DNA of 41,193 nucleotides from Sporomusa acidovorans (GTDB lineage: Bacteria; Bacillota; Negativicutes; Sporomusales; Sporomusaceae). Each line of letters starts with the position of its first letter. Positions within the stretch are counted from its first letter, which is position 1. Of this stretch, positions 1 to 8,488 are shown one piece after another. The translations under genes and the position numbers were made by a program. The DNA lies in assembly GCF_900101845.1 (NCBI RefSeq), contig NZ_FNAM01000046.1, positions 1 through 41,193 on the forward strand, given 5' to 3'. The notes beneath the pieces were generated by a model. It worked only from the letters and a program-made list of their open reading frames with translations. It ran no database searches and was not told the origin of the DNA.

Positions 1-349
1 CAATTGGTATTTCCGGGCTTATTCCACTGCCATGTGTTCACATATGGATGCCTGGATAAAACACCTTGCCATCAATATGCGTCCCCTCATTTTGGAGTGG
101 TCGGCGGAAGTCTTTCCTGCAATTTCTTAGTTCTTAAGCGTTTAACTCTACACTTCTACACCTTGGGCCTAGTTTTTTTAGGATTTGGCTAGGTCTGCTT
201 GCTATGCTCTCTTTTTACGTATCCTTTCCTCATCCCTTGTTTTTGCTAATTTACTTCTGATTTTGCTACTCAATACCCTCAAAATCCTACTATATGGTAC
301 TAAGTTTCCGAGAGCCTACTTATCATCTAAACTCTCATATTTATCGTTA
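1..349. other. left-edge region, no gene recognised
   Basis: Short open frames exist on the plus strand here, but their predicted products are low-complexity, rich in Leu, Phe and Cys, resemble no family I know, and lack a convincing ribosome binding site. I see no tRNA, terminator or repeat. The stretch lies downstream of the minus-strand transporter ending at 350. Confidence 0.4.
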
Positions 350-1753
350 TTACCAAAGTCCCATAACTTTCCACCAGACCGGGCCAATAGTTCCCCAGAT
401 AAGCAGGTTAACTAGCAATACCATAAAGCCAAGTCGCCACCAAGTTCCCTGGTCGATATAGCCGCCGCCAAAGAATATCGCCGACGGCCCGGATGCATAA
501 TGCGTAAGACCTTGGTATAGACCGGAACCAAAGGCGAGAAGCAGTGCCGCCAAATAAGGCGGCGCCCCGGTTGTTATCGCTACCGCCAAGAAAGCAGGAT
601 ACATTGATGTGATATGCGCAACTCCACTGGCAAATCCGTAGGTAGAATAAATGTAGATCAAAAATACCGTGATTAAAGCGGCTACCCAAGACACCCCGGT
701 CAACGCGGAACTTACCGACTGAGCAAATACGCTGAAAAGCCCGAGTTTAGCCAAATTATCTGCTAATCCAAAGATACCGCCCATCCAAATCATGGCATCC
801 CATGCACCTTTTTCAGTGATAACATCATCCCAACTAATAATTCCAGACAACATCATAATACACACGGCAGCCATGGCAACTATTGTTGCGTCAAAACCGG
901 TAAACTGTGATGTACCCCAGCCAATAATGGCGCCAATAAATACCGCGGTCAAAATTTTCTCCTGCAGGGTCATTGCGCCCATTTTATCCAGTTCTTTTGC
1001 AGCTACCTCCTTGGCTTCCGGAGTTTTCTTTAATTCAGGCGGATAATATTTGTATAAAAAATACGGTATAACCGCTATAGATATTAATCCCGGAATAATA
1101 GCCGCGGCCGCCCACATCCCCCACGTAAGCGTAATATTTACTGTTTTAGCAGCAAAGGTGACCATTAATAAGTTTCCTGCCATAGCCGTCATGGTGATTG
1201 CGCATGCCACATTATCGGCCTGATAAACTGTCTGTACTAAATACGCCCCTATCTTTCTTGCCGTAGAACCTGGCTCTGAACCAAATACCCCGGCCAAACT
1301 ACGCACAATAGGAAACATGATGCCGCCTGCCCGGGCAGTGTTTGAAGGAATAGCTGGACTAATAATTAAATTACTAATTGCCAGCGTATAGCCCAACTTC
1401 AGAGAACTGTCACCGAATCTTTTCATTAGTACATAAGCAATCCTGCGTCCAAGTCCTGATTTTATAAATCCTCGTGAAAACAGGAAGGCAGAAACAATTA
1501 GCCAAACAACACCACTGCTAAAGCCATTTAATGCTTCCCCTGGTTTAAGAACGCCTGTCAATGCTGAAACAGTAAGGGCAATAAACGTAACAATACCTAT
1601 AGAAAACGGTTGAAGGATAAAGGCTAGTATAGTTGCTACAAAAATTGCCATGAGGTGCCAAGCCGGTACTTTAATACCGGCGGGAATTGGCAAAAACCAT
1701 ATTACCGCTCCCACTAAGATACATAGTAAGAATTTAATCCATTTTTTGCTCAT
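350..1753 (-). CDS. DASS/SLC13-family anion:Na+ symporter or antiporter
   Basis: Predicted inner-membrane carrier of 467 residues, the usual length for the divalent anion/sodium symporter family (CitT/TtdT-like), whose members move di- and tricarboxylates such as citrate, succinate or tartrate. It is hydrophobic throughout, with about a dozen membrane segments. A substrate-loop Ser-Asn-Thr motif (SNTARAGG, residues 137-144) is visible, and a second related loop (SGVAHITSMYP) lies in the C-terminal half, as expected for the inverted-repeat fold. The ATG at 1753 follows GAGGAG at good spacing. It is the last gene of the minus-strand catabolic cluster, downstream of two hydroxyacid dehydrogenases, so it probably imports their substrate or exports an end product. 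Family is clear; substrate is inferred. Confidence 0.88.
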   Translation of the reverse strand: MSKKWIKFLLCILVGAVIWFLPIPAGIKVPAWHLMAIFVATILAFILQPFSIGIVTFIALTVSALTGVLKPGEALNGFSSGVVWLIVSAFLFSRGFIKSGLGRRIAYVLMKRFGDSSLKLGYTLAISNLIISPAIPSNTARAGGIMFPIVRSLAGVFGSEPGSTARKIGAYLVQTVYQADNVACAITMTAMAGNLLMVTFAAKTVNITLTWGMWAAAAIIPGLISIAVIPYFLYKYYPPELKKTPEAKEVAAKELDKMGAMTLQEKILTAVFIGAIIGWGTSQFTGFDATIVAMAAVCIMMLSGIISWDDVITEKGAWDAMIWMGGIFGLADNLAKLGLFSVFAQSVSSALTGVSWVAALITVFLIYIYSTYGFASGVAHITSMYPAFLAVAITTGAPPYLAALLLAFGSGLYQGLTHYASGPSAIFFGGGYIDQGTWWRLGFMVLLVNLLIWGTIGPVWWKVMGLW

Positions 1754-1778
1754 ACGATCTCCTCACCCCATTGTAAAA

Positions 1779-2060
1779 TTACTTGTTAATGCCTAGTTGA
1801 TGTCTGACATGTTCCCCTATTTCAAGCCCCAGCAACCCCAACCCCAAATAAGTAGCAGGAATTGTGGAACTAAGTAAAAGGTATCAGCGCCTAAGGCTAT
1901 AACTGCCGGCACACTAAAAGCGTCAACTACAACGTAGATATGTGGGCCAAACGAGGCCGGAAACAAAAATACTCAATATTGACTTTAGTCCGTCACCCAC
2001 AAACGCAAACAAGTATTCATATGTGGCTAAAGCCAGGTATAAATCCCCGCCCCAGACCTT
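1779..2060 (-). pseudogene. possible decayed membrane-protein fragment
   Basis: Between the DASS gene and the first dehydrogenase, the minus strand holds three short hydrophobic stretches in different frames. They read approximately LFAFVGDGLKSILSIFVSGL, then VVVDAFSVPAVIALGADT, then YLGLGLLGLEIGEHVRHQLG ending at a TAA (1779-1781). They look protein-like and could be the frameshifted C-terminal part of a multi-pass membrane protein. I do not recognise the family and there is no intact start. It could also be chance reading. Confidence 0.3.
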
Positions 2061-2072
2061 AGCCACTTAATG

Positions 2073-3149
2073 CTAATATTGCTTTATTTTTTCAACAATC
2101 GCTTCTGTAAAACCGGTAGTAGATGCACTGCCACCTAAGTCAGGCGTGCAAATTCCATTGGCCAGTGTCTTCATAATCGCGTTTTCCGCTGTACGAGCCA
2201 TCTTTTCGAGGGCCGGATCATTGTGTCTTTCTGCCATCCAATCTAAAAGCATTACCCCTGATAACAGCATACCTACAGGATTGGAAATGTTCTTACCTGC
2301 TATATCGGGTGCTGATCCATGCGCCGCCTGTGCCATGGCCTGATGATCGTTAGTATTTATTGACGGCGCCAACCCCAAGCTGCCTGTTAGTTCCCCTACC
2401 AAGTCAGAGAGAATATCACCAAACATATTTGTCGTAACAATTACGTCAAAATCTTTGGCTCTTCTTACAAGATGTGCCGTCATTGCATCAATATGGTAAT
2501 CATCGACTTGCACTTCCGGATATAATTTACCAACTTCCCGGCATGTATCTCTAAACAAGCCATAGCCTAATTTAATAACATTAGCCTTATGGACTATGGT
2601 CACTTTTTTACGGCGTTTCATCGCTAAACGAAAGGCGGAATGGGCAATCCTCTCAGCGGCCTTTTTCGTGAACAATCCGGCAACAATTGCTACGTCAGGA
2701 CTAGCCATAAATTCGCCGATGCCCTTATACATATTTCGGTCTGGATAAAACCCTTCTGTGTTCTCGCGGAAAATAACCATGTCTACATCATTTCCCACCA
2801 GGCTTTTAGCTCCCGGTATCGCCTTATTAGGCCGAACATTTGAATATAAATCAAAGTAATGTCTCATTTCGCCGCTGGGATTGAGTTTTGCTAAATGTTC
2901 CGGCGGATATGCGGCCGAATCATGAGGCCCGAATAACCATCCGTCACAGGTCTTTAATTCCTTTTTAGTAATCTCTGGCACCGGATCATTATATTTTTTT
3001 ATACCTTGCCATCCCATTGGCAATTCAACATAATCAAAATTAACATTGCCTACATGATTTTCCGCAGCCACAAACACGTCTACCGTAGATTTCACAATTT
3101 CTGGACCAATTCCATCTCCATAGAGTACGCCAAGTTTATACGTTTTCAT
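2073..3149 (-). CDS. isocitrate/isopropylmalate-type beta-decarboxylating dehydrogenase (copy 1)
   Basis: A 358-residue cytoplasmic NAD(P)-dependent dehydrogenase of the isocitrate/3-isopropylmalate/tartrate dehydrogenase family, which oxidises and often decarboxylates 2-hydroxy acids using Mg2+ or Mn2+. Visible motifs are GDGIGPE (11-17), the substrate Arg in SNVRP (about 106), RENTEG (128-133), the Lys region after VTIVHKAN, and the metal-binding aspartates in TTNMFGDILSDL. RENTEG resembles isocitrate and tartrate dehydrogenases more than leucine-pathway LeuB, and no leucine genes are nearby. ATG at 3149 follows AAAGGAAAG. It differs from the next gene at only eight residues. Preceded by a copy of the conserved promoter motif. 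The exact substrate is unknown; tartrate or another hydroxy-dicarboxylate is plausible. Confidence 0.88.
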   Translation of the reverse strand: MKTYKLGVLYGDGIGPEIVKSTVDVFVAAENHVGNVNFDYVELPMGWQGIKKYNDPVPEITKKELKTCDGWLFGPHDSAAYPPEHLAKLNPSGEMRHYFDLYSNVRPNKAIPGAKSLVGNDVDMVIFRENTEGFYPDRNMYKGIGEFMASPDVAIVAGLFTKKAAERIAHSAFRLAMKRRKKVTIVHKANVIKLGYGLFRDTCREVGKLYPEVQVDDYHIDAMTAHLVRRAKDFDVIVTTNMFGDILSDLVGELTGSLGLAPSINTNDHQAMAQAAHGSAPDIAGKNISNPVGMLLSGVMLLDWMAERHNDPALEKMARTAENAIMKTLANGICTPDLGGSASTTGFTEAIVEKIKQY

Positions 3150-3217
3150 AATTAACTTTCCTTTCTGTGTTTACTGAATTGCTTGATAATTACACTATAA
3201 TCCCTTATGAGCAATAA

Positions 3218-3262
3218 GTATAATAGTAGTTTTTCATGCCCTGCCATAACAAAATTTCATAT
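3218..3262 (-). promoter_or_regulatory. promoter with paired ATGAAA boxes, 23-bp period (site A)
   Basis: Read on the minus strand: an ATGAAAT box, then ATGAAAA exactly 23 bp later, then 12 bp from the start of that box to TATTATAC, a likely -10. No good -35 is visible, which suggests activator dependence. The same layout recurs at 4525-4572 and 7083-7127. Upstream of dehydrogenase copy 1. A LysR-type or other activator is the likely reader (inference). Confidence 0.6.
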
Positions 3263-3291
3263 TTAAATTATTCATAAAATTCAATAGAAAT

Positions 3292-3320
3292 AAAAAAAAT
3301 AGCCTAACAACCCTCAGGCT
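3292..3320 (-). terminator. possible Rho-independent terminator after dehydrogenase copy 2
   Basis: On the minus strand, AGCCT and AGGCT arms enclose a 10-base loop and are followed by A then a run of eight T. It sits downstream of the gene ending at 3367. The stem is only 5 bp, so strength is uncertain. Confidence 0.5.
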
Positions 3321-3366
3321 GCTAGACTACTTATAATGCTAGTAAGCTAAAAAAATAAATGATAAA

Positions 3367-4443
3367 TCAAAGTTGTTTTACTCTCTCAACAATCGATTCT
3401 GTAAAACCGGTAGTAGATGCACTGCCACCTAAGTCAGGCGTGCAAATTCCATTGGCCAGTGTCTTCATAATCGCGTTTTCCGCTATACGAGCCATCTTTT
3501 CGAGGGCCGGATCATTGTGTCTTTCTGCCATCCAATCTAAAAGCATTACCCCTGATAACAGCATACCTACAGGATTGGAAATGTTCTTACCTGCTATATC
3601 GGGTGCTGATCCATGCGCCGCCTGCGCCATGGCCTGATGATCGTTAGTATTTATTGACGGCGCCAAACCCAAGCTGCCTGTTAGTTCCCCTACCAAGTCA
3701 GAGAGAATATCACCAAACATATTTGTCGTAACAATTACGTCAAAATCTTTGGCTCTCCTCACAAGATGTGCCGTCATGGCATCAATATGGTAATCATCCA
3801 CTTGCACTTCCGGATATAATTTACCAACTTCCCGGCAAGTATCTCTAAACAAGCCATAGCCTAATTTAATAACATTAGCCTTATGGACTATGGTCACTTT
3901 TTTACGGCGCTTCATCGCTAAACGAAAGGCGGAATGGGCAATCCTCTCAGCAGCCTTTTTCGTGAACAATCCGGCAACAATTGCCACGTCAGGACTAGCC
4001 ATAAATTCGCCGATGCCCTTATACATATTTCGGTCTGGATAAAACCCTTCTGTGTTCTCGCGGAAAATAACCATGTCTACATCATTTCCCACCAGGCTTT
4101 TAGCTCCCGGTATCGCCTTATTAGGCCGAACATTTGAATATAAATCAAAGTAATGTCTCATTTCGCCGCTGGGATTGAGTTTGGCTAAATGTTCCGGCGG
4201 ATATGCGGCCGAATCATGAGGCCCGAATAACCATCCGTCGCAGGCCTTTAATTCCTTTTTAGTAATCTCTGGCACCGGATCATTATATTTTTTTATACCT
4301 TCCCATCCCATCGGCAATTCAACATAATCAAATTTAACATTGCCTACGTGATTTTCCGCAGCCACAAACACGTCCACCGTAGATTTCACAATTTCTGGAC
4401 CAATTCCGTCTCCGTAGAGTACGCCAAGCTTATACGTTTTCAT
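3367..4443 (-). CDS. isocitrate/isopropylmalate-type beta-decarboxylating dehydrogenase (copy 2)
   Basis: Second 358-residue copy with the same motifs as copy 1 (GDGIGPE, RENTEG, NMFGDILSDL). It differs at residues 37 (Lys for Asn), 48 (Glu for Gln), 67 (Ala for Thr), 320 (Ile for Thr), 350 (Ser for Ala), 354, 355 and 358, none of them in recognisable active-site motifs. The flanking DNA is much more divergent than the coding part apart from the promoter core, so either the duplication is old and kept alike by gene conversion, or purifying selection is strong. ATG at 4443 follows a GGAAAG-type site. Function as for copy 1; the two may be isoenzymes or form a hetero-oligomer (inference). Confidence 0.88.
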   Translation of the reverse strand: MKTYKLGVLYGDGIGPEIVKSTVDVFVAAENHVGNVKFDYVELPMGWEGIKKYNDPVPEITKKELKACDGWLFGPHDSAAYPPEHLAKLNPSGEMRHYFDLYSNVRPNKAIPGAKSLVGNDVDMVIFRENTEGFYPDRNMYKGIGEFMASPDVAIVAGLFTKKAAERIAHSAFRLAMKRRKKVTIVHKANVIKLGYGLFRDTCREVGKLYPEVQVDDYHIDAMTAHLVRRAKDFDVIVTTNMFGDILSDLVGELTGSLGLAPSINTNDHQAMAQAAHGSAPDIAGKNISNPVGMLLSGVMLLDWMAERHNDPALEKMARIAENAIMKTLANGICTPDLGGSASTTGFTESIVERVKQL

Positions 4444-4524
4444 AATTCACTTTCCTTTCTGTATGTTGCTAAATTTTACTAGATAACTCTCAATAAATTA
4501 AATATAAACCGGATTAGAAAATAA

Positions 4525-4572
4525 GTATAATAGATGATTTTCATGCTATCCCATACAAATTTTTCATGATAG
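4525..4572 (-). promoter_or_regulatory. promoter with paired ATGAAA boxes, 23-bp period (site B)
   Basis: Minus strand: TATCATGAAAA, then AGCATGAAAA 23 bp downstream, then TATTATAC starting 12 bp after the second ATG. Upstream of dehydrogenase copy 2. This is the cleanest of the three sites. Confidence 0.6.
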
Positions 4573-4662
4573 CAATATCGATTTTGTAATCTTCTCCAAC
4601 AATCCCTGCTAGAAAACGTGCCTGCCCTTCTGGCTAATAGTATCGACTTCTATACGACAAAA

Positions 4663-4699
4663 GACGAGTGACTTCCTGATAATTAGGAAGTTACTCGTC
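4663..4699 (-). terminator. hairpin terminator downstream of the TIM-barrel gene
   Basis: Two 15-base arms (starting GACGAGT on the plus strand) pair with one wobble position around a 7-base loop. On the minus strand the hairpin is followed by TTTTG. It lies between the TIM-barrel gene (stop at 4843) and dehydrogenase copy 2, so the two are probably separate transcripts, consistent with promoter site B. Confidence 0.6.
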
Positions 4700-4842
4700 C
4701 AAATCTTCTTAACCCGGTGTACCCGTTATTTTTATGCTTTAAATGGATAGACATGCTACCTTTTCTTGCTACTCAAGCTTAAAGCTCTTTAGCGAGGATA
4801 AGCTTTCCTCCGAAATGGCCAATGATACTCAGTTTAATCTGT

Positions 4843-5658
4843 TTACCGCTTCTCCGTAATTATGGGGTATAGATACTCGAACGAAGCCTGAGCAGCTTTA
4901 AAACTATCCGGAAACTGATTAATTTCCAGTGATAGATAATACCGATACTGAATAGCTCTTAACCTCCGCACTAAATCGTGAAAATCAATCTGGCCTGTAC
5001 CAGGTATTCCGCGATTGTCATCAGCCAAATGCATATGAATGTTATGGCCTTTTGCCGCTAGTATACCGGCAGCCATTGACGTTTCTTCAATATTCATGTG
5101 ATAAGAATCAAGCATGACATATAGATTGGGCAGCTTTAACTCATTAATCCACTCCACGGCTTGTTCGGCTGTGTTTAAATTATTAACCGCAAGACGGCTC
5201 TGCGGTTCAATGGTGATTTTTACATTCCTGGTATGTGCATAAGCCCCTACCTCAAGAAAAGCCTCTTTCATCCATTTTTTTGATATTTCCACGTTGCCTG
5301 CCTGCAAATCGCCTCTAAGTTTTCCAATAATAACTTGCGTTCCAAACAGCGCGGCAAAATCAATTACTACTTTGGTTCTATCGATTGCGGCCCTTCTTCG
5401 GCTCTCATCCAGCGCAGTAAACGTGAGCTTATCCTCTCCGACTAGCGGCCCTGTACCAATCGCAGCCACTTCAAGATTCTGTTTCTCTATAGCCCGTGAA
5501 ACTCGACTTACATCCATTTCCTGCGGGCTACGCACAAATAGCTCCACACCTGAATATCCGATACTTTTTAAGGTGCTACATATATCTGCAAATTCTCCCT
5601 GATACGCCAGCATCTTCCCCCTCGCTTCAGGTGTCCCTACCGGATATGCCAATTTCAT
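4843..5658 (-). CDS. sugar phosphate isomerase/epimerase-like TIM-barrel protein
   Basis: Xylose-isomerase-like TIM-barrel protein of 271 residues. The family includes hydroxypyruvate isomerase, ketose epimerases and inosose dehydratase. The expected metal and acid/base residues are present: Glu in TIEPQSR, Asp/His in MLDSYHMN, His in HMHLAD and Glu in SLEINQF. The start is set at the ATG at 5658 (MKLAYPVG), which follows AAAGGAG at ideal spacing; a longer frame reaching 5709 lacks such a site. The product is cytoplasmic, with no leader. It is placed between the Zn-dehydrogenase and the beta-decarboxylating dehydrogenases and probably isomerises or epimerises a keto-sugar-acid intermediate. 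Specific activity cannot be assigned. Confidence 0.83.
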   Translation of the reverse strand: MKLAYPVGTPEARGKMLAYQGEFADICSTLKSIGYSGVELFVRSPQEMDVSRVSRAIEKQNLEVAAIGTGPLVGEDKLTFTALDESRRRAAIDRTKVVIDFAALFGTQVIIGKLRGDLQAGNVEISKKWMKEAFLEVGAYAHTRNVKITIEPQSRLAVNNLNTAEQAVEWINELKLPNLYVMLDSYHMNIEETSMAAGILAAKGHNIHMHLADDNRGIPGTGQIDFHDLVRRLRAIQYRYYLSLEINQFPDSFKAAQASFEYLYPIITEKR

Positions 5659-5897
5659 ATAAATCACTCCTTTGGCCTTCGCTGTTAGACCTCTTTTTTG
5701 GGGGCACAATTAAATTCTGCACTGGGTTAAGTGCTACAGGCTCATATCAATCAAAATTATTGAGTAAAATTATGCCTGATTATCCACTGGTACAAACAGT
5801 TGGACTGTAAATAGGCTGCTAAGTTCATGCACAATATACCAGTATGGCTATAGGAATAGCATCATTATATAAAGGCAACGGTTACCCTAATAAATTC

Positions 5898-6941
5898 TTA
5901 CGGAATGAGCAGCATCTTTCCAGTAGCGCCCTCTTTCAATGCGGAAAACGCTTGATCATAATCTTTTAGAGCGTATTTCCCGCCAATTACGGGGCTAAGA
6001 TCGATTTTGCCCGACTTAAGAAGTTCATTACATTGCCACCAGGTTTTATACATAAGTCTGCCAGTTACCCCCTGCACGGTAGCTTCTTTATAAATAATAT
6101 CATCTGTCAAATTTAAGGCTACAGGCTCATTAGGCAATCCAACCAGTGTAACCCGGCCGCCTTTGCGAAGAATTGCAAATCCCTCTTTAATGGCATTACC
6201 GTTTCCTGTGAAATCCACAGTAATATCCACGCCTTGCCCTTCTGTAGCCTGTAATATTTTATCAATTACATTGTCATTCCTGGAATTTAATGTTACATCG
6301 GCCCCCATTTGCTTGGCAACTTCCAGTTTCTGATCAAATACGTCAATGGCAAATATTTTGGATGCACCGCAAGCGGCAGCTACACCGACTCCCATTAGGC
6401 CAATCGGCCCGCAGCCATAAATGGCTATCGATTTGCCACCAATATCACCTGCTAAAACCCCATGCACGGCAACCCCCATTGGCTCAAGCATTGCCCCTAT
6501 TTCAAAACTTAAACTATCATCCAACCGCCAGGCGCAATCCACAGGAATTGCAATATAATCCGCAAAACAGCCTTCCGTGTGAACACCAATAATTTTCATA
6601 TCATTACAATTATGCTGATTACCCGTCTGGCACTGATAACACTTGTTGCAAGGTATATGGGTTTCACCTGCTACCCGGTCTCCCACTTTAAAACTTCTTA
6701 CCGTAGACCCCACGGCTACAACTTCGCCGGCAAATTCATGACCAAAAACCATAGGTAATCTTAATCGTTGCTGTGCCCAAGCGGTCCATGGATAAATATG
6801 CATATCGGTACCACAGATGGCTGCAGCCTTTACCTTTATCAACAATTCGTTATCTTTAATTGCCGGTATTGGTAAATCCTCGCGCCAAGTTGCACCCGGT
6901 TCTGGTTTGTCTTTTACAATTCCCTTCATATATTCAGTCAT
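5898..6941 (-). CDS. Zn-dependent medium-chain dehydrogenase, threonine 3-dehydrogenase-like
   Basis: Medium-chain alcohol dehydrogenase of 347 residues, resembling L-threonine 3-dehydrogenase and polyol dehydrogenases. Catalytic zinc ligands are the Cys of AAICGTDMH and the GHEF motif; four structural-zinc cysteines lie in the CNKCYQCQTGNQHNC segment. The Rossmann fold shows YGCGPIGLMGVG. The segment with YPWTAWAQQRLRLPMVFGHE resembles E. coli Tdh. Start chosen at 6941 (MTEYMKG), where AAGGA lies 8 bp upstream; the ATG at 6950 is too close to that site. It probably oxidises a secondary alcohol of a sugar acid or polyol with NAD+. Threonine itself is possible, but no 2-amino-3-ketobutyrate ligase is next to it. 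Promoter site C precedes it. Confidence 0.85.
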   Translation of the reverse strand: MTEYMKGIVKDKPEPGATWREDLPIPAIKDNELLIKVKAAAICGTDMHIYPWTAWAQQRLRLPMVFGHEFAGEVVAVGSTVRSFKVGDRVAGETHIPCNKCYQCQTGNQHNCNDMKIIGVHTEGCFADYIAIPVDCAWRLDDSLSFEIGAMLEPMGVAVHGVLAGDIGGKSIAIYGCGPIGLMGVGVAAACGASKIFAIDVFDQKLEVAKQMGADVTLNSRNDNVIDKILQATEGQGVDITVDFTGNGNAIKEGFAILRKGGRVTLVGLPNEPVALNLTDDIIYKEATVQGVTGRLMYKTWWQCNELLKSGKIDLSPVIGGKYALKDYDQAFSALKEGATGKMLLIP

Positions 6942-7082
6942 ATCTCCCATCCTTCGTTTGTTATCATAGCCTCAGGACAATATTACTTATTGCTAAAGCG
7001 GCGCACCGTAGCCCTCGACAGCCGGTTGTTTCTCACTGGTGCCGCTCACCTACTAAAAAGCATAACAATAATTGGCTCTTAG

Positions 7083-7127
7083 GTATAATAGCAATTTTTC
7101 ATGATACCCAATAGCTTTTTTTCATGA
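7083..7127 (-). promoter_or_regulatory. promoter with paired ATGAAA boxes, 23-bp period (site C)
   Basis: Minus strand: GTCATGAAAA, then ATCATGAAAA 23 bp on, then TATTATAC 12 bp after the second ATG starts. Identical geometry to sites A and B. Upstream of the Zn-dehydrogenase gene. The rest of the 307-bp gap after the Ldh2 gene holds nothing else recognisable. Confidence 0.6.
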
Positions 7128-7248
7128 CAGCGTATAATCGCACCGCTGAAAATTACATCATAACGGCTCAAAGGAAGTCCGCGAATTTTACCATAGCAAC
7201 GTGTAAGGCGTTACTTACTCATAGTTTTACCATGACTTCTCCTGTAAT

Positions 7249-8304
7249 TTAAAAAGGCAATTCCGATTCCAAGCCGAGTTCACCGGCAACTTTCTGCAAA
7301 TCAGCAATCGTATCCGCAGGAAAGAATAAACCGGCCTGGCGATTTTTCACATCATTACGCGCTTCCAATTCACCGGGGTAGAATACTTCTTCGTTGCCTT
7401 TGGCAAGCGGCACCGATTTAATCGTGGCAATCATTTCTTCAATATCAGCATTAAATGCTGCCAACGGGCGGAACGCTTCTATATTCATTGCGATCATAAA
7501 ATGCCCGGCGCCACTTTTTTTATCGTAATGGTAAGGCCCATTTACCTTCGGCCCCCATTTACTTCCAGACATTGCACCAGCCAGAACATCCATCATGACA
7601 CCAATTGCATAACCTTTATGTCCGGCCATCGGCGCTATTATGCCATCAATAGCTGCTTGCGGGTCTGTTGTCGGTTCACCGTCAGCTGTTAACGCCCAAC
7701 CAAGGGGAATTTTTTCATGTTTATTCCGAGCTAAATAAATTTTCCCCCTAGCCACAGCCGTATTCGCAATATCAAGTACCATGGGCGCATGCTTTCCTGC
7801 CGGTGCCGCAATTGACCACGGATTAGTGCCTATGATTTTTTTCATCCCGCCCCAGGGAGCAATGGCCGGTCCGCCGTTAGTCGTTAAAAATCCGATACAC
7901 CCTTGCCGTGCGGCCATCAGGGTAAAATACATACAAGTACCAAAATGATTAGAATTGCGTACGGCAACCGCTCCAATTCCATGAATTTTGGCCCGTTTAA
8001 CCGCTTCGTCCGCCGCTTTAGCCGCCAACACCTGGCCAATCCCGTCCTGACCGTCAATAACCGCTATCGCACCGGCGTCCACTTCGAATTTAGGCTGTGT
8101 AACCTTATGCATTACAGCACGGCGCAAGCGCTCTACATACCAGGATAAGCGCAATACGCCATGTGACTGATGTCCCCATAAATCAGCCTGCACTAAACTG
8201 TCCGCAACCAGTTTGGCGTCTTCTTCCGGAACTTCCAGTGTTTTATATACAGTGGTAACAAATTTTCTTAGATCATCTGCATAAATTTTAGGACTATCTT
8301 GCAT
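7249..8304 (-). CDS. Ldh2/MDH2-family 2-hydroxyacid dehydrogenase
   Basis: A 351-residue NAD(P)-dependent dehydrogenase of the malate/L-lactate (Ldh2) family. The family includes malate, ureidoglycolate and (R)-sulfolactate dehydrogenases and 2,3-diketogulonate reductase, and has its own fold, distinct from LDH/MDH. Family signatures seen: HQSHGVLRL near residue 48, RNSNHFGTCMY around 116, GGPAIAPWGG and TNPWSIAAPAG, and the MAGHKGYAIGVMMDVLAGAMSG block. Full length and cytoplasmic. ATG at 8304 follows AAAAGGAG. It sits between the MFS transporter and the Zn-dehydrogenase. It likely interconverts a 2-keto and a 2-hydroxy acid in the cluster's pathway. Confidence 0.87.
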   Translation of the reverse strand: MQDSPKIYADDLRKFVTTVYKTLEVPEEDAKLVADSLVQADLWGHQSHGVLRLSWYVERLRRAVMHKVTQPKFEVDAGAIAVIDGQDGIGQVLAAKAADEAVKRAKIHGIGAVAVRNSNHFGTCMYFTLMAARQGCIGFLTTNGGPAIAPWGGMKKIIGTNPWSIAAPAGKHAPMVLDIANTAVARGKIYLARNKHEKIPLGWALTADGEPTTDPQAAIDGIIAPMAGHKGYAIGVMMDVLAGAMSGSKWGPKVNGPYHYDKKSGAGHFMIAMNIEAFRPLAAFNADIEEMIATIKSVPLAKGNEEVFYPGELEARNDVKNRQAGLFFPADTIADLQKVAGELGLESELPF

Positions 8305-8488
8305 AATATTATCTCCTTTTCCTTTATTAAACTATGTTGCATCTAGATGATTCTTTTCACATTGCTGCTGTTATATTTCATTAATTTTGCGAATTAATAA
8401 TACCAATTACTTTAAAAATAAGCCAATACCGTTCAGTGATAGCCACCATAGAAATTTGTTATTACAAGAGGAGCGACCGCTTTTGCGT

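Noticed and set aside
4..415. Plus-strand open frames at the left edge
   Set aside because: No ribosome binding site, odd composition and no family resemblance; the second overlaps the end of the clear transporter gene on the other strand.
408..1046. Open frames overlapping the DASS transporter
   Set aside because: Shadow frames of a well-supported gene.
2073..4443. leuB (leucine biosynthesis) assignment
   Set aside because: RENTEG-type motif, duplication and catabolic neighbours with no leuA/C/D nearby argue against LeuB.
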